Source of the DNA: a bacterium
GTDB taxonomy: Bacteria > UBA3054
DNA length: 25,021 bases
NCBI GenBank assembly: GCA_017538635.1
Contig: JAFYIM010000202.1
Coordinates: 1 to 25,021 of the forward strand
Reading direction: 5' to 3'
Both the position numbers and the translations under genes were made by a program. Shown piece by piece: positions 6,947-15,420 of the stretch. The notes beneath the pieces are model-generated. The model did no database searches, was not told the DNA's origin, and saw only the letters and a program-made list of their open reading frames with translations. Each line of letters starts with the position of its first letter. The first letter of the stretch is position 1.

Positions 6947-6976
6947 AAAAGGCAAACCGGAAGCGGTTTGCCTTTT
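6947..6976 (-). terminator. Intrinsic terminator after the BASS symporter gene
   Basis: The 13-bp stem aaaaggcaaaccg (6947-6959) pairs with cggtttgcctttt (6964-6976), loop gaag. It is followed on the minus strand by a T-run. Confidence 0.88.
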
Positions 6977-7000
6977 ATTTCGGGAGTTTTGGGATTCTTT

Positions 7001-7966
7001 TTATGATTCCTGGCGCTTTTCAAAGAGCTTGTCGATCCAGTTGAAGATGTAGGCCAGGAAAGCTCCCGTAATGGAGTGCCAGACGCAGGAGACGGCGCAG
7101 ATGACGGCCGCCGCCGGCATAGTGGGAAAATGCTTGCCGGCAAGGACAGTGGCAAGCCCGGCGTTCTGCATGCCGACTTCGATGGAGATGGTGCGGTTCT
7201 TGGATCTCGTGAACCTGAAGATAAGGCCCGCAAGATAACCGGCAATGTAGCCCAGCGTGTTGTGCAAAAAGACCGCAAGCATGATGAGCCAGCCGGAATG
7301 CAGGAAATCCTTGCCGTATTTGGCGGAGACGCCGCCAACGATAAGGGCAAGGCAGATGACAGCCACAGCCGGCATGACGCCCATGAGATTTTTGTAAGTC
7401 TTCTTCTCGCCAAAAAAGTGATTTAAAAGGAAGCCGATGGTGACAGGGCCGATCGTTACGATGAGGATGGACTTGAACATGCCGACGGCGTCAACGTCCA
7501 CCTGCTCCTTGGCTAAGAAGAGCATCAATATTGGCGTAAGGAAAGGAGAGAGCAGCGTGTTGACGGTGGTCATGCCGACGGAAAAAGCCACGTCGCCCTG
7601 GCAGAGGTAGGTCATTATGTTGGAGGAGACGCCGCCCGGGCAGCAGCCGACCAATATGAGGCCGACGGTGAGGGCGGGGCTGAGGCCTAAGGCTTTGGAG
7701 ATCGTAAAAGCTATCAGCGGCATCAGGGTGTACTGCGCCACGGTGCCGATAAGGATATCCTGGGGTCTGCTGGCCAGGATCTTGAAATCTTTAACGGTCA
7801 GCGTCATGCCCATTGTGAGCATGATTAAGCCCAGGATGACAGTCTGGGTATCTCCATGCACGAATGAGAAGAGATCGGGGGTAAAATAGGCCAATACGGC
7901 CGCCAGAAGGACGAACCAGGGAGTCTCCCGGACCAGAAAAGATAAGATCTTGCTTAAAATGTTCAT
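7001..7966 (-). CDS. Bile acid:sodium symporter (BASS/SBF) family transporter
   Basis: This 321-residue protein has about nine or ten hydrophobic helices. Family motifs are GCCPGGVSSN at 107-116 and EVGMQNAG at 263-270, the two crossover regions that bind sodium in BASS structures. Bacterial members move organic anions (bile acids, pantoate, 2-keto acids and others) with Na+; the substrate cannot be told from sequence. The ATG at 7966 directly follows the T-run of the aldolase gene's terminator, and no SD is visible. That is unusual in this window. It has its own downstream terminator. Confidence 0.92.
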   Translation of the reverse strand: MNILSKILSFLVRETPWFVLLAAVLAYFTPDLFSFVHGDTQTVILGLIMLTMGMTLTVKDFKILASRPQDILIGTVAQYTLMPLIAFTISKALGLSPALTVGLILVGCCPGGVSSNIMTYLCQGDVAFSVGMTTVNTLLSPFLTPILMLFLAKEQVDVDAVGMFKSILIVTIGPVTIGFLLNHFFGEKKTYKNLMGVMPAVAVICLALIVGGVSAKYGKDFLHSGWLIMLAVFLHNTLGYIAGYLAGLIFRFTRSKNRTISIEVGMQNAGLATVLAGKHFPTMPAAAVICAVSCVWHSITGAFLAYIFNWIDKLFEKRQES

Positions 7967-7978
7967 TTGATTAAAAAA

Positions 7979-8004
7979 AAGGCTCCCTTTTGAGGGGGAG
8001 CCTT
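7979..8004 (-). terminator. Intrinsic terminator at the end of the ribosomal-protein/fba transcription unit
   Basis: The stem aaggctccc (7979-7987) pairs with gggagcctt (7996-8004), with a T-run of eight on the minus strand (7973-7980). It is the first clear terminator after tuf on this strand, about 17 kb downstream. Confidence 0.85.
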
Positions 8005-8024
8005 CTTTGGCGGCTTAATTGTGA

Positions 8025-9047
8025 TTAATAGCCGTAAACCTTCGCCATGTCGTCGATGGTCTTGCATTTGATCTTGGAAGCCCAGCCAGCCTGGCCGAAC
8101 TGGATCATGCGCTGCTTGCAGACTTCCTTCATGGCGTTGCGGGCCGGTTTCAGATAGTCGCGGGGGTCGAACTTCTCGGGGTTTTCCGTGAAGACTTTCC
8201 TGATGGCGCCGGTGATAGCCAGACGGTTGTCGGTGTCGACGTTGATCTTACGGACGCCGTGCTTGATGCCGCGCTGGATCTCTTCGACGGGGACGCCGAA
8301 GGTCGGCTTGAGAGCGCCGCCGTACTGGTTGATGATGTCCTGCAGTTCCTGAGGAACGCTACTGGATCCGTGCATGACCAGGTGGGTGTTGGGGAGCATC
8401 TTGTGGATGGTCTCGATCGTGGTCATGGACAAAACGTCGCCGGTCGGCTTCTTGGTGAACTTGTAAGCGCCGTGGCTGGTGCCAATGGCGACCGCCAGAG
8501 CGTCGACGCCGGTCTGCTTAACGAATTCGACAGCCTGATCGGGGTCGGTGAGGTGGAGTTTCAGCTGGTCTTCAGAAAGGCCGGCGCCGTGGCCGTCTTC
8601 GATGCCGCCCAAGCAGCCGATCTCGCCTTCCACGGAAACGCCCAGCATATGGGCGACTTCCACGACTTTCCTGGTGACTTCCACGTTGTATTCAAAAGTG
8701 GAGGGAGTTTTGCCGTCGGCGGAGAGAGAGCCGTCCATCATGACGGACGTGAAGCTCTGGCGGATGGCGGAGAAGCAGGTGGCCGGGCTGTTGCCGTGAT
8801 CCTGGTGCATGCAGACAGGGATCTCGGGGTAGAGCTCGACAGCGGCCAGCATCAGGTGACGCAGATAAGCGTCCTGGGAATAGCTGCGGGCGCCGCGGGA
8901 GGCCTGGATGATGACAGGGCTCTCGGTCTCGCGGGCAGCTTCCATGATGGCCTGGATCTGTTCCATGTTGTTGACATTCAGGGCGGCTACGCCATAGCCG
9001 TTTTCGGCGGCATGGTCGAGCAGGATACGCATCGGAACTAACGGCAT
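8025..9047 (-). CDS. fba: Class II fructose-bisphosphate aldolase
   Basis: This 340-residue zinc-dependent aldolase cleaves fructose 1,6-bisphosphate to dihydroxyacetone phosphate and glyceraldehyde 3-phosphate. HQDHG at 81-85 holds catalytic Asp83 and zinc ligand His84. EGEIG at 140-144, His192 in AIGTSHG and His226 in MHGSSSVP supply the rest of the metal site, and NVDTDNR at 269-275 binds substrate. Length and the opening [17 protein letters not shown] match the long 'Calvin cycle subtype' class IIB form. The ATG has an AGGAG SD. Only 22 bases separate it from rpmA with no terminator between, so it is probably the last gene of the ribosomal-protein operon. Confidence 0.96.
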   Translation of the reverse strand: MPLVPMRILLDHAAENGYGVAALNVNNMEQIQAIMEAARETESPVIIQASRGARSYSQDAYLRHLMLAAVELYPEIPVCMHQDHGNSPATCFSAIRQSFTSVMMDGSLSADGKTPSTFEYNVEVTRKVVEVAHMLGVSVEGEIGCLGGIEDGHGAGLSEDQLKLHLTDPDQAVEFVKQTGVDALAVAIGTSHGAYKFTKKPTGDVLSMTTIETIHKMLPNTHLVMHGSSSVPQELQDIINQYGGALKPTFGVPVEEIQRGIKHGVRKINVDTDNRLAITGAIRKVFTENPEKFDPRDYLKPARNAMKEVCKQRMIQFGQAGWASKIKCKTIDDMAKVYGY

Positions 9048-9069
9048 AAGATACTCCTAAAAATTTATG

Positions 9070-9330
9070 TTAATTTTGTTCGACGGGTTTGACGCTGACG
9101 TGCTTCCCGTCACGCTTATTTTCGAAAACGACGATGCCGTCCACGACGCAGAAAAGACTGTCGTCTTTGGCGCGCAGGACGTTGACGCCCGGTTTGATTT
9201 TGGTGCCGCGCTGACGGACGATGATGGAGCCGCTGGTGACCAGCTGACCGCCGTAGCACTTGGTGCCCAGACGCTGGGCGTTAGACTCTCTACCGTTCTT
9301 AGAACTGCCAAGACCTTTCTTATGTGCCAT
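9070..9330 (-). CDS. rpmA: 50S ribosomal protein L27
   Basis: This 86-residue protein starts [16 protein letters not shown], the canonical L27 N-terminus whose tail reaches the peptidyl-transferase centre. There is no cleavable N-terminal extension of the Firmicutes type. An AAAGGAG SD precedes the ATG. As usual it follows rplU. The pair is normally next to obg, but here it is attached to the end of the alpha operon. Confidence 0.98.
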   Translation of the reverse strand: MAHKKGLGSSKNGRESNAQRLGTKCYGGQLVTSGSIIVRQRGTKIKPGVNVLRAKDDSLFCVVDGIVVFENKRDGKHVSVKPVEQN

Positions 9331-9343
9331 ATGTTATTCTCCT

Positions 9344-9655
9344 TTAACCCAGAACGGATTTGATCTCGACCAGAGTGTAGCTCTGACGGTGACCGGTTTT
9401 GCGCATATAATCTTTGCGACGTTTCTTTTTCATGATGAGCAGCTTTTCGCCCTTGACTTCGCCAAGGGAAACGCCTTTGACGCTGGCGCCCTCAACAGTC
9501 GGGCGGCCGACCCTGATGGCGTCGCCGTCAGCGGTCAAAAGAACTTTGTCAAAGGTAACTTCGGCGCCGGCTTCGACTTCCAGTTCAGGAACCTGAAGCT
9601 TCATGCCTTCTTCCACGCGGAACTGCTTTCCGCCGGTTTCAATGATAGCGTACAT
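9344..9655 (-). CDS. rplU: 50S ribosomal protein L21
   Basis: This 103-residue protein has the typical L21 start MYAIIETGGKQFRVEEG and the C-terminal KKKRRKDYMRKTGHRQSYT rRNA-binding region. It lies 13 bases upstream of rpmA and 23 bases after rplQ, with an AGGAG SD. Standard length; nothing abnormal in the protein. Confidence 0.98.
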   Translation of the reverse strand: MYAIIETGGKQFRVEEGMKLQVPELEVEAGAEVTFDKVLLTADGDAIRVGRPTVEGASVKGVSLGEVKGEKLLIMKKKRRKDYMRKTGHRQSYTLVEIKSVLG

Positions 9656-9678
9656 TTATATTCTCCTAATTAATTTGC

Positions 9679-10167
9679 TTATTCAGCCTTGGCTTCTTCG
9701 GTCGTTTCGGGGGCCTGGGACTGCAGTTCGCCGCTGACATTGGCTTCGACCTTCACTTCCTCTTCCTTCTTGGCAGAGACGACTTTGGCTTTAACTTCAG
9801 CGTCAACGAATTCCAGAATGCAGGTGGGGGCGTTGTCGCCGCGGCGGGTGCCGGTCTTCAGGATGCGGGTGTAGCCGCCCTGACGGCTGGCGAAACGGGG
9901 GCCCAGAACGTCGAAAAGACGCTCCACGGTCTCTTTGCGGTCGGGTCCGGAGGGACGCAGGAAGGAGATAGCCAGACGGCGGTGATGGAGCGTGCCCTTC
10001 TTGGCCAGAGTCACCATACGGTCGGCGTAGCGTCTGGCGGAGCGGGCGATGCGCAATGTGGTTGAGATGCGGTCGTTGTCGATAAGCGACGCGACCACGT
10101 TGGACATGAGCGCGGCGCGATGATCAGACTTGCGGCCGAGTTTGTCAGTTTTCTTCTGATGACGCAT
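9679..10167 (-). CDS. rplQ: 50S ribosomal protein L17 with acidic C-terminal extension
   Basis: Residues 1 to about 115 are a normal L17 (MRHQKKTDKLGRKSDHRAAL, then RASRQGGYTRILKTGTRRGDNA). It is followed by about 45 residues rich in Glu, Lys, Ala and Val, ending PETTEEAKAE. The total is 162 residues against about 120-130 for a minimal L17. Such tails are usually disordered. It follows rpoA by 33 bases with an AAGGA SD. Confidence 0.97.
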   Translation of the reverse strand: MRHQKKTDKLGRKSDHRAALMSNVVASLIDNDRISTTLRIARSARRYADRMVTLAKKGTLHHRRLAISFLRPSGPDRKETVERLFDVLGPRFASRQGGYTRILKTGTRRGDNAPTCILEFVDAEVKAKVVSAKKEEEVKVEANVSGELQSQAPETTEEAKAE

Positions 10168-10200
10168 AAATATATTCCTTAGATTTTATTTTCTCTTGCT

Positions 10201-11199
10201 TTACTTCTTGCTGCCTTTGCGGACGATGCTGGCGGTGATGTCGTCGTTGGTGATGAAGGCCAGGCCTCTGTCTTTCAGAGCGTCTTTAAGTTCTTCAAAG
10301 GCTTTGGGGCCGATGCCGTTGATCTTCTTGACATTGTCTTCGGTCATTTCGGCGAGTTCGGTGAAGGTCACGATGCCTTCGTTCTTCAGAATCTCGACGG
10401 TGCGGACGGAGACGCCGCTGCCGGCAAGCTGATCTTCATCGTTTTCTTCCTCGGCGCTGTCAGCCGGTTCGGCGGCTTCCTCTTCTTCCTCAAGGTAGCC
10501 GGGATCGGTGGCGGCGGCGAAGATGCTGACGTGCTCGTTCAAAAGATCGGCAGCCTGAACGGTGGCCTGGACGGGCTCGACTCTGCCGTCGGTCCAAACT
10601 TCCAGAACGAGGCCGTCAAAGTCGGTCTGATTGCCGACGCGGGCGGATTCCACAGCGTATTTGACTTTCTCGATGGGAGAGAAGAGCGAATCGATGGGAA
10701 TGACGCCGACAGGCTGATCGGACTTTTTGTTCTTGTCGGCGGGACGGTAGCCGCGGCCGACTTCCACAGTCATCTCAATGGCGAGCTTGCCGTTCGTGTC
10801 GAGATTGCAGATGTACCAGTCGGGGTTGAGGATCTCAACGCCGGCGGGAACCTTGATGCTCTTGGCGAAGACGTCGCCCTTGCCGCTGACCTTCAAGGTG
10901 CAGGTGAAAGGCTTCTTGGTGACGACCTTGAAGAGCACTTTCTTCAGATTGAGGATAATGTGGGTCACATCCTCAAAAACGCCGGGGACCGTGGAGAACT
11001 CGTGGTTGACGCCGTCAATTTTGACGGTGGTGATGGCCGCTCCCTCAAGAGAGGAAAGGATAACGCGGCGAAGCGCGTTGCCGAGCGTGTGGCCCCATCC
11101 GCGCTCAAGCGGACGGATATCCATTTTGGCGTAAGTCGCCGTCTTGGATTTTTTATCGACCACGATACCTTTAGGCATTTCAAAATTTTTCAAATTCAT
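10201..11199 (-). CDS. rpoA: RNA polymerase alpha subunit
   Basis: This 332-residue protein has both domains. The N-terminal dimerisation domain contains HTLGNALRRVILSS at 37-50. An acidic linker (about 236-256, mostly Glu/Ala/Asp) follows. The C-terminal domain (about 258-314) keeps Arg266, equivalent to E. coli Arg265 for UP-element contact, and the helix-hairpin-helix NGIGPKAFEELK. The position of E. coli Asn268, another DNA contact, is Glu269. A short basic tail (RKGSKK) follows. The SD is AGAGGGG. No rpsD separates it from rpsK. Confidence 0.98.
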   Translation of the reverse strand: MNLKNFEMPKGIVVDKKSKTATYAKMDIRPLERGWGHTLGNALRRVILSSLEGAAITTVKIDGVNHEFSTVPGVFEDVTHIILNLKKVLFKVVTKKPFTCTLKVSGKGDVFAKSIKVPAGVEILNPDWYICNLDTNGKLAIEMTVEVGRGYRPADKNKKSDQPVGVIPIDSLFSPIEKVKYAVESARVGNQTDFDGLVLEVWTDGRVEPVQATVQAADLLNEHVSIFAAATDPGYLEEEEEAAEPADSAEEENDEDQLAGSGVSVRTVEILKNEGIVTFTELAEMTEDNVKKINGIGPKAFEELKDALKDRGLAFITNDDITASIVRKGSKK

Positions 11200-11251
11200 G
11201 GGAAGACCCCTCTAAATTCAGGTGAAACTCCAAACGCTGGAAAGAACAGTT

Positions 11252-11641
11252 TTACACGCGGCGGCGCTTGCGGGGACGGCAGCCGTTGTGGGGAACGGGC
11301 GTGGTGTCGCTGATGGAGGTGACGGTCATTCCGGCAGTCTCAAAAGCGCGCACAGCCGCTTCGCGACCAGCGCCGGGACCGCTGACTTTGACTTCCACTT
11401 CGCGCATGCCGTTCTGCATAGCGACGGCGGCGGCTTCGGAGGCGATCCTGGTCGCCACGAAGGCCGTGGACTTACGGGCGCCGCTGTATTTGAGTTTGCC
11501 GGCGGAGCACCAGGAGATCACATTGCCGCGGCGGTCAGCCACAGAAACGATCGTGTTGTTAAAAGAGGCCTTGATGTAGGCGATGCCCTGCGGGATGTTC
11601 TTGCTGACTTTCCGCACGCCTTTGCGTCTTGTTGTAGCCAT
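11252..11641 (-). CDS. rpsK: 30S ribosomal protein S11
   Basis: This 129-residue protein has S11 signatures: GIAYIKASFNNTIVSVAD, SGARKSTAFVAT, and the C-terminal TPVPHNGCRPRKRRRV. It forms part of the small-subunit platform. The SD is CAGGAG. It lies 27 bases after rpsM; the next gene is rpoA rather than the usual rpsD, 52 bases away. Confidence 0.98.
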   Translation of the reverse strand: MATTRRKGVRKVSKNIPQGIAYIKASFNNTIVSVADRRGNVISWCSAGKLKYSGARKSTAFVATRIASEAAAVAMQNGMREVEVKVSGPGAGREAAVRAFETAGMTVTSISDTTPVPHNGCRPRKRRRV

Positions 11642-11668
11642 TTAAGATATTACTCCTGAGTTTATTTC

Positions 11669-12043
11669 TTATTTCTTGGGTCCGCCGCCGGCGCTCAACA
11701 TGCGTTTGGGGCCTTTGCAGGTGCGGGCGTTGGTACGAGTGCGCTGTCCGCGAGTCGGCAGGTTCTTGCGATGACGCTGACCACGGTAGCAGTTGATGGC
11801 GACGAGGCGCTTGATGTTCTGCTGGACTTCGCGGCGAAGATCGCCCTCGATGAGTCTCGCCTGAAGCGCCACGGTGATGCGCTGGATCTCGTCATTGACC
11901 AGTTCGTGGGCCCTCTTGTCGGGATCCACTTCGGCTTCCTGGAGGATCAGTTTCGCGGTGAGCGGGCCAACGCCATAGATGTACTGTAAAGCGGCTTCGA
12001 TCCGCTTCTGATTAGGAATGTCTACTCCTACGATACGAGGCAT
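11669..12043 (-). CDS. rpsM: 30S ribosomal protein S13
   Basis: This 124-residue protein begins MPRIVGVDIPNQKRIEAAL and ends in the basic LPTRGQRTRTNARTCKGPKR tail that contacts tRNA in the P site. It is a head protein of the 30S subunit. The AAAGGAG SD is clear. It is preceded by rpmJ. Confidence 0.98.
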   Translation of the reverse strand: MPRIVGVDIPNQKRIEAALQYIYGVGPLTAKLILQEAEVDPDKRAHELVNDEIQRITVALQARLIEGDLRREVQQNIKRLVAINCYRGQRHRKNLPTRGQRTRTNARTCKGPKRMLSAGGGPKK

Positions 12044-12080
12044 AAGGTTTTTGCTCCTTTAAGCTGTTTGCAAATTGGGG

Positions 12081-12194
12081 TTATCCCTGGCGCTGTTTGT
12101 GGCGCGGGTTGGTACAGATAACGCGAATGACCCGGTTTCTCCGGACTATGCGGCACTTTTCGCACATCAGTTTTACTGAAGAACGCACTTTCAT
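12081..12194 (-). CDS. rpmJ: 50S ribosomal protein L36, zinc form
   Basis: A 37-codon gene reads [17 protein letters not shown] and ends NPRHKQRQG. The zinc-ribbon ligands Cys11, Cys14, Cys27 and His32 are present, so it is the zinc-binding (C+) type. The SD is AAAGGA. It lies 20 bases after map; the infA gene that commonly sits here is absent. Confidence 0.97.
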   Translation of the reverse strand: MKVRSSVKLMCEKCRIVRRNRVIRVICTNPRHKQRQG

Positions 12195-12214
12195 AGTGTT
12201 TTTCCTTTATGTAT

Positions 12215-12964
12215 TTACTTTGTTAATATTTCCGATCCGTGCTCGGTGACCAGGACCGTGTTTTCGTAGTGGGCGCAGGGCGAACCGTCTTTCGTAACAG
12301 CCGTCCAGCCGTCCTTCAAGGTCCTGACGCCGGGCTTTCCCAAGGCGATCATGGGCTCTATCGCAAGAGTCATTCCCGCCCTGAGGACGGGGCCTGTCCC
12401 CTTCTTTCCGAAGTTGGGGATGTCAGGCATCTCGTGCAATTTTCTGCCCACACCGTGACCGACGTATTCCCTGACGACTCCGTAGCCGAACTTTTCAGCG
12501 TGGCTTTGGATGGCGTGCGAGACGTCGCCGAGGCGGATGCCCTCTTTGATGAGTCTGACGCCCGCTTCGAAGGAAGCTTCCGTCTCTTTGACGAGCTTGG
12601 CGACCTCCGGCTTCACGTTCCCCACCAGGTACGTCCTGGCGGCGTCGCTGTAGAATCCATGGAGGACCGCGCCCGTGTCGATGCTTACGATATCTCCGTC
12701 ACAGAGCATTCTGTCGCCCGGGATCCCGTGGACCACTTCCTCGTTCACCGAAGAGCAGACCGTGCCGGGAAAACCGTAAAGTCCCTTGAAGGCCGGCACA
12801 GCGCCCCTCGAGCGGATGAAATCCTCGGCCCTGCGGTCTATTTCCGCGGTGGTAACGCCGGGAACGATCCATTCCTCGATCAGCCTTAAAAGCTCGCCCG
12901 TGATGGCGCCCGAAGCGCGCATGAAGGCGATCTCTTCAGAAGACTTGACGATTATGGGAGACAT
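12215..12964 (-). CDS. map: Type I methionine aminopeptidase
   Basis: This 249-residue enzyme removes the initiator Met from nascent proteins. All metal ligands of the pita-bread fold are present: Asp96, Asp107, His170 (GHGVGRKLHE), Glu203 (AIEPM) and Glu234, with His79 at the substrate site. I take the ATG at 12964, which overlaps the adk stop by one base (TGATG), rather than the in-frame TTG three bases upstream. There is no N-terminal zinc-finger extension. It is the distal partner of the secY-adk-map block. Confidence 0.96.
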   Translation of the reverse strand: MSPIIVKSSEEIAFMRASGAITGELLRLIEEWIVPGVTTAEIDRRAEDFIRSRGAVPAFKGLYGFPGTVCSSVNEEVVHGIPGDRMLCDGDIVSIDTGAVLHGFYSDAARTYLVGNVKPEVAKLVKETEASFEAGVRLIKEGIRLGDVSHAIQSHAEKFGYGVVREYVGHGVGRKLHEMPDIPNFGKKGTGPVLRAGMTLAIEPMIALGKPGVRTLKDGWTAVTKDGSPCAHYENTVLVTEHGSEILTK

Positions 12965-13602
12965 CAAAGCAAAGATCTGATGGCTTCCGCCGTCTCGTTT
13001 TTGTCTACGTCGGCTTTGACGTCCTTAAGGACGCCGTTGCCTCGGTAATAGTCAATGAGCTCTGCCGTCTGGGCTTTGTACACGCTCAAACGGTTGGTGA
13101 TAGTCTCCACAGTGTCGTCACTGCGCTGATAGACTTCACCGCCGTCAACGTCGCAGACGCCCTCAACTTTGGGCGGCTTAGAGTTGACGTTGTATATCGC
13201 ACCGCAGGTGCGGCAGACGCGGCGGGTCGTCAGGCGGCCCAAAACCACTTCGTCGCTGCACTGCAGATTAATAACAAGATCTATTTTCTGCCCTTTGGCG
13301 GCGAGAGCCGCGTCGAGGGCTTTGGCCTGAGCCATCGTTCTCGGGAATCCGTCGAGAAGGAATCCATTGGAACAATCGGCTTCAGAAATTCTTTCTTCCA
13401 CCATTTTGCAGACCACACTGTCGGGGACCAGTTCGCCTTTGTCCATATAGGATTTGGCTTCCAGTCCGACAGGAGTGCCGTTCTTGATGGCCGATCTGAA
13501 CATGTCACCCGTAGAGATGTGCGGGATCTTGCAGGTCTCGGTCACGACGCCGGCGTGGGTGCCTTTCCCGGCTCCCGGAGGTCCAAGCAAAACGACGCGC
13601 AT
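12964..13602 (-). CDS. adk: Adenylate kinase, zinc-lid type
   Basis: From the ATG at 13602 the protein has 212 residues and begins MRVVLLGPPGAGKG, the P-loop at 7-14. DGFPRT at 84-89 is the second family signature. The lid carries Cys130, Cys133, Cys150 and Asp153, matching the zinc-binding lid of Gram-positive-type enzymes. It catalyses ATP + AMP to 2 ADP. An in-frame TTG at 13611 overlaps the secY stop and has a better-spaced AGAGG SD; it would add MIF at the N-terminus, so the exact start is uncertain. The stop overlaps the map start. Confidence 0.96.
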   Translation of the reverse strand: MRVVLLGPPGAGKGTHAGVVTETCKIPHISTGDMFRSAIKNGTPVGLEAKSYMDKGELVPDSVVCKMVEERISEADCSNGFLLDGFPRTMAQAKALDAALAAKGQKIDLVINLQCSDEVVLGRLTTRRVCRTCGAIYNVNSKPPKVEGVCDVDGGEVYQRSDDTVETITNRLSVYKAQTAELIDYYRGNGVLKDVKADVDKNETAEAIRSLL

Positions 13603-13607
13603 AAAGA

Positions 13608-14927
13608 TCAATATCTCCCTCTCAAGCGGCCCTTCTGCATGAAACCGTCATACTGGTGCATGAGAAGGTGCGCTTCGATCTGCTGCATGGTGTCCAAAAC
13701 AACGCCGACCACGATCAGGATACCGGTGCCGCCCATGAAGCTGGCGATCGTCCAGTCAACATGCAGTCTGCCGGTGATAAGAGCCGGAACGACCGCGATG
13801 ATGGCAAGGAAGATGGCGCCCGCGGTGGTGATGCGGAACATACTGGCTTCCAGGAAGTCGGAGGTCGGTTTGCCGGGGCGGATACCGGGAATGAAGGCAC
13901 CGTTCTTCTTGAAGTCATCGGCGATCTGCACGGGGTTGAACTGAATGGCCGTGTAGAAATACGTGAAGAAGATGACCAAAGCGGCGTAAACGATCAGATA
14001 CCCGGCGCTGCTGGGAGTGGCAAACTGATTGACGATGTTGCGGACCGTGTACCAATCGCCAGGAACGATCTGGGCCAGAGCCTGCGGAACGATCATGAGA
14101 GCGCCCGCGAAGATGATCGGGATGACGTTGGCCTGGTTCAGGCGCAGCGGGATGTAGGAAGTGTGGGCCGGGACCGTCTTGCCGCCGCCGGCCACCCTGC
14201 GGGCGTACTGCACCGGGATGCGGCGCTGGCCCTGGATGACCAAAATAACGGAATAGACTACGACCACGAAGAGAACTATCATCAGGATGCCGATGGCGAT
14301 GCTGCCGTCAGAGCCCGGGGCGAAATGAAGCTGCCAAAGGCGCTTGAAAGCATAGGGCATGCGGCAAAGAATACCGGCGGCGATGATAAGGGATATGCCG
14401 TTGCCCACGCCGCGCTGCGTGATCTGCTCGCCGAGCCACATAAGGAAGGTGGTGCCGGCCGTAAGGCAGATGATGAAGAGCGGGACGAAGAGCACGGGGG
14501 ATATCATGTTGATGCCGTTGTGGACCAGGGATCTGGCCAAAATGCCGCCCTGCACAACGCAGATGATGACCGTCAGGTAACGGACGTACTGATTGATCTT
14601 ATTGCGGCCGGCTTCGCCTTCCCTGGAGAGACGCTCCAAAGAGGGAACGACGCTGGCGGCCAGCTGAATTATAATGGAGGCGGAGATGTTAGGCATGACA
14701 CCAAGAGCCATGATGGTCATGTTGCCGATACCGCCGCCGGTAAACATATCCATCATGTCGAACAGGTTCTTGTTCACGCCGGCGAACATTTCGCTAACTT
14801 TGGAAACGTCGACGCCGGGAGCCCAGATGCTGCCTGCCAGACGATAAACACCAAGCATAAGCAGGGTGAAGATGATCCTCTCCCTGAGTTCCTTGATGCT
14901 GAACATGTTACTAAGCGCTTTCCACAT
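13608..14927 (-). CDS. secY: Preprotein translocase subunit SecY
   Basis: This 439-residue, ten-span channel protein of the SecYEG translocon exports and inserts proteins across the inner membrane. Family regions include FSIKELRERIIFTL at the N-terminus, the GGIGNMTIMALGVMPNISASI plug/TM2 region, and GERLSREGEAGRNKINQY-like cytosolic sequence. IRPGKPTSDFLE lies in the large cytosolic loop before TM9. The AAGGA SD is upstream. It overlaps or nearly abuts adk, and lies 29 bases after rplO as in most bacteria. Confidence 0.97.
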   Translation of the reverse strand: MWKALSNMFSIKELRERIIFTLLMLGVYRLAGSIWAPGVDVSKVSEMFAGVNKNLFDMMDMFTGGGIGNMTIMALGVMPNISASIIIQLAASVVPSLERLSREGEAGRNKINQYVRYLTVIICVVQGGILARSLVHNGINMISPVLFVPLFIICLTAGTTFLMWLGEQITQRGVGNGISLIIAAGILCRMPYAFKRLWQLHFAPGSDGSIAIGILMIVLFVVVVYSVILVIQGQRRIPVQYARRVAGGGKTVPAHTSYIPLRLNQANVIPIIFAGALMIVPQALAQIVPGDWYTVRNIVNQFATPSSAGYLIVYAALVIFFTYFYTAIQFNPVQIADDFKKNGAFIPGIRPGKPTSDFLEASMFRITTAGAIFLAIIAVVPALITGRLHVDWTIASFMGGTGILIVVGVVLDTMQQIEAHLLMHQYDGFMQKGRLRGRY

Positions 14928-14956
14928 AATGGTCCTTATAAGGGCTTAATTATGAA

Positions 14957-15409
14957 TTATTCCTGTTTTCCGTTGGAGATGGAACCGCCGGCCGCTTTGA
15001 TCTTTTCTTCAGCGGCAGGGCTCCACTTGTCGGCGACGACCGTCACGGCGACATTGAGCTCACCTTTGGCGAGAACTTTGAAGATGGTGGTCTTCTTGGG
15101 GAGGATGCCGATGGCGATGAGTTCCTGGATGGTCACGGTGGAACCGGCCGGGAATCTGTTCAGATCGCTAACGTTGACCACTTCGTAAGAAACGGTGAAG
15201 TTGGCGTTGTTGAAGCCCCTGCGGGGAAGTCTGCGGTAAATCGGGGTCTGGCCGCCTTCGAAACCGATGCGGACGCCGCCGCCGGAACGGGCTTTCTGAC
15301 CTTTGCTGCCGCGGCCGGCCGTTTTGCCGTTGCCGGTACCCTGGCCCTGGCCTCTTCTCTTATTCGTGCGCTTGGCGCCCGGAAAAGCTTTTAAATCGTT
15401 GATCTGCAT
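14957..15409 (-). CDS. rplO: 50S ribosomal protein L15
   Basis: This 150-residue protein has the Gly/Arg/Lys-rich N-terminal extension (KRRGQGQGTGNGKTAGRGSKG) that threads into 23S rRNA, then RIGFEGGQTPIYRRLPRRGF. It lies 11 bases after rpsE; rpmD (L30), usually between them, is missing. The SD is AAGGA. Confidence 0.97.
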   Translation of the reverse strand: MQINDLKAFPGAKRTNKRRGQGQGTGNGKTAGRGSKGQKARSGGGVRIGFEGGQTPIYRRLPRRGFNNANFTVSYEVVNVSDLNRFPAGSTVTIQELIAIGILPKKTTIFKVLAKGELNVAVTVVADKWSPAAEEKIKAAGGSISNGKQE

Positions 15410-15420
15410 AATCTATTTCC

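Noticed and set aside
12215..12967. TTG start for map three bases upstream of the ATG
   Set aside because: The ATG overlapping the adk stop (TGATG) gives the normal coupled junction and the usual N-terminus.
13656..15188. A 510-codon plus-strand open frame opposite secY and rplO
   Set aside because: It is the antisense frame of confidently identified genes, has low-complexity Asp/Gly/His-rich translation and no recognisable domain; GC-rich codon use on the real strand leaves it open.
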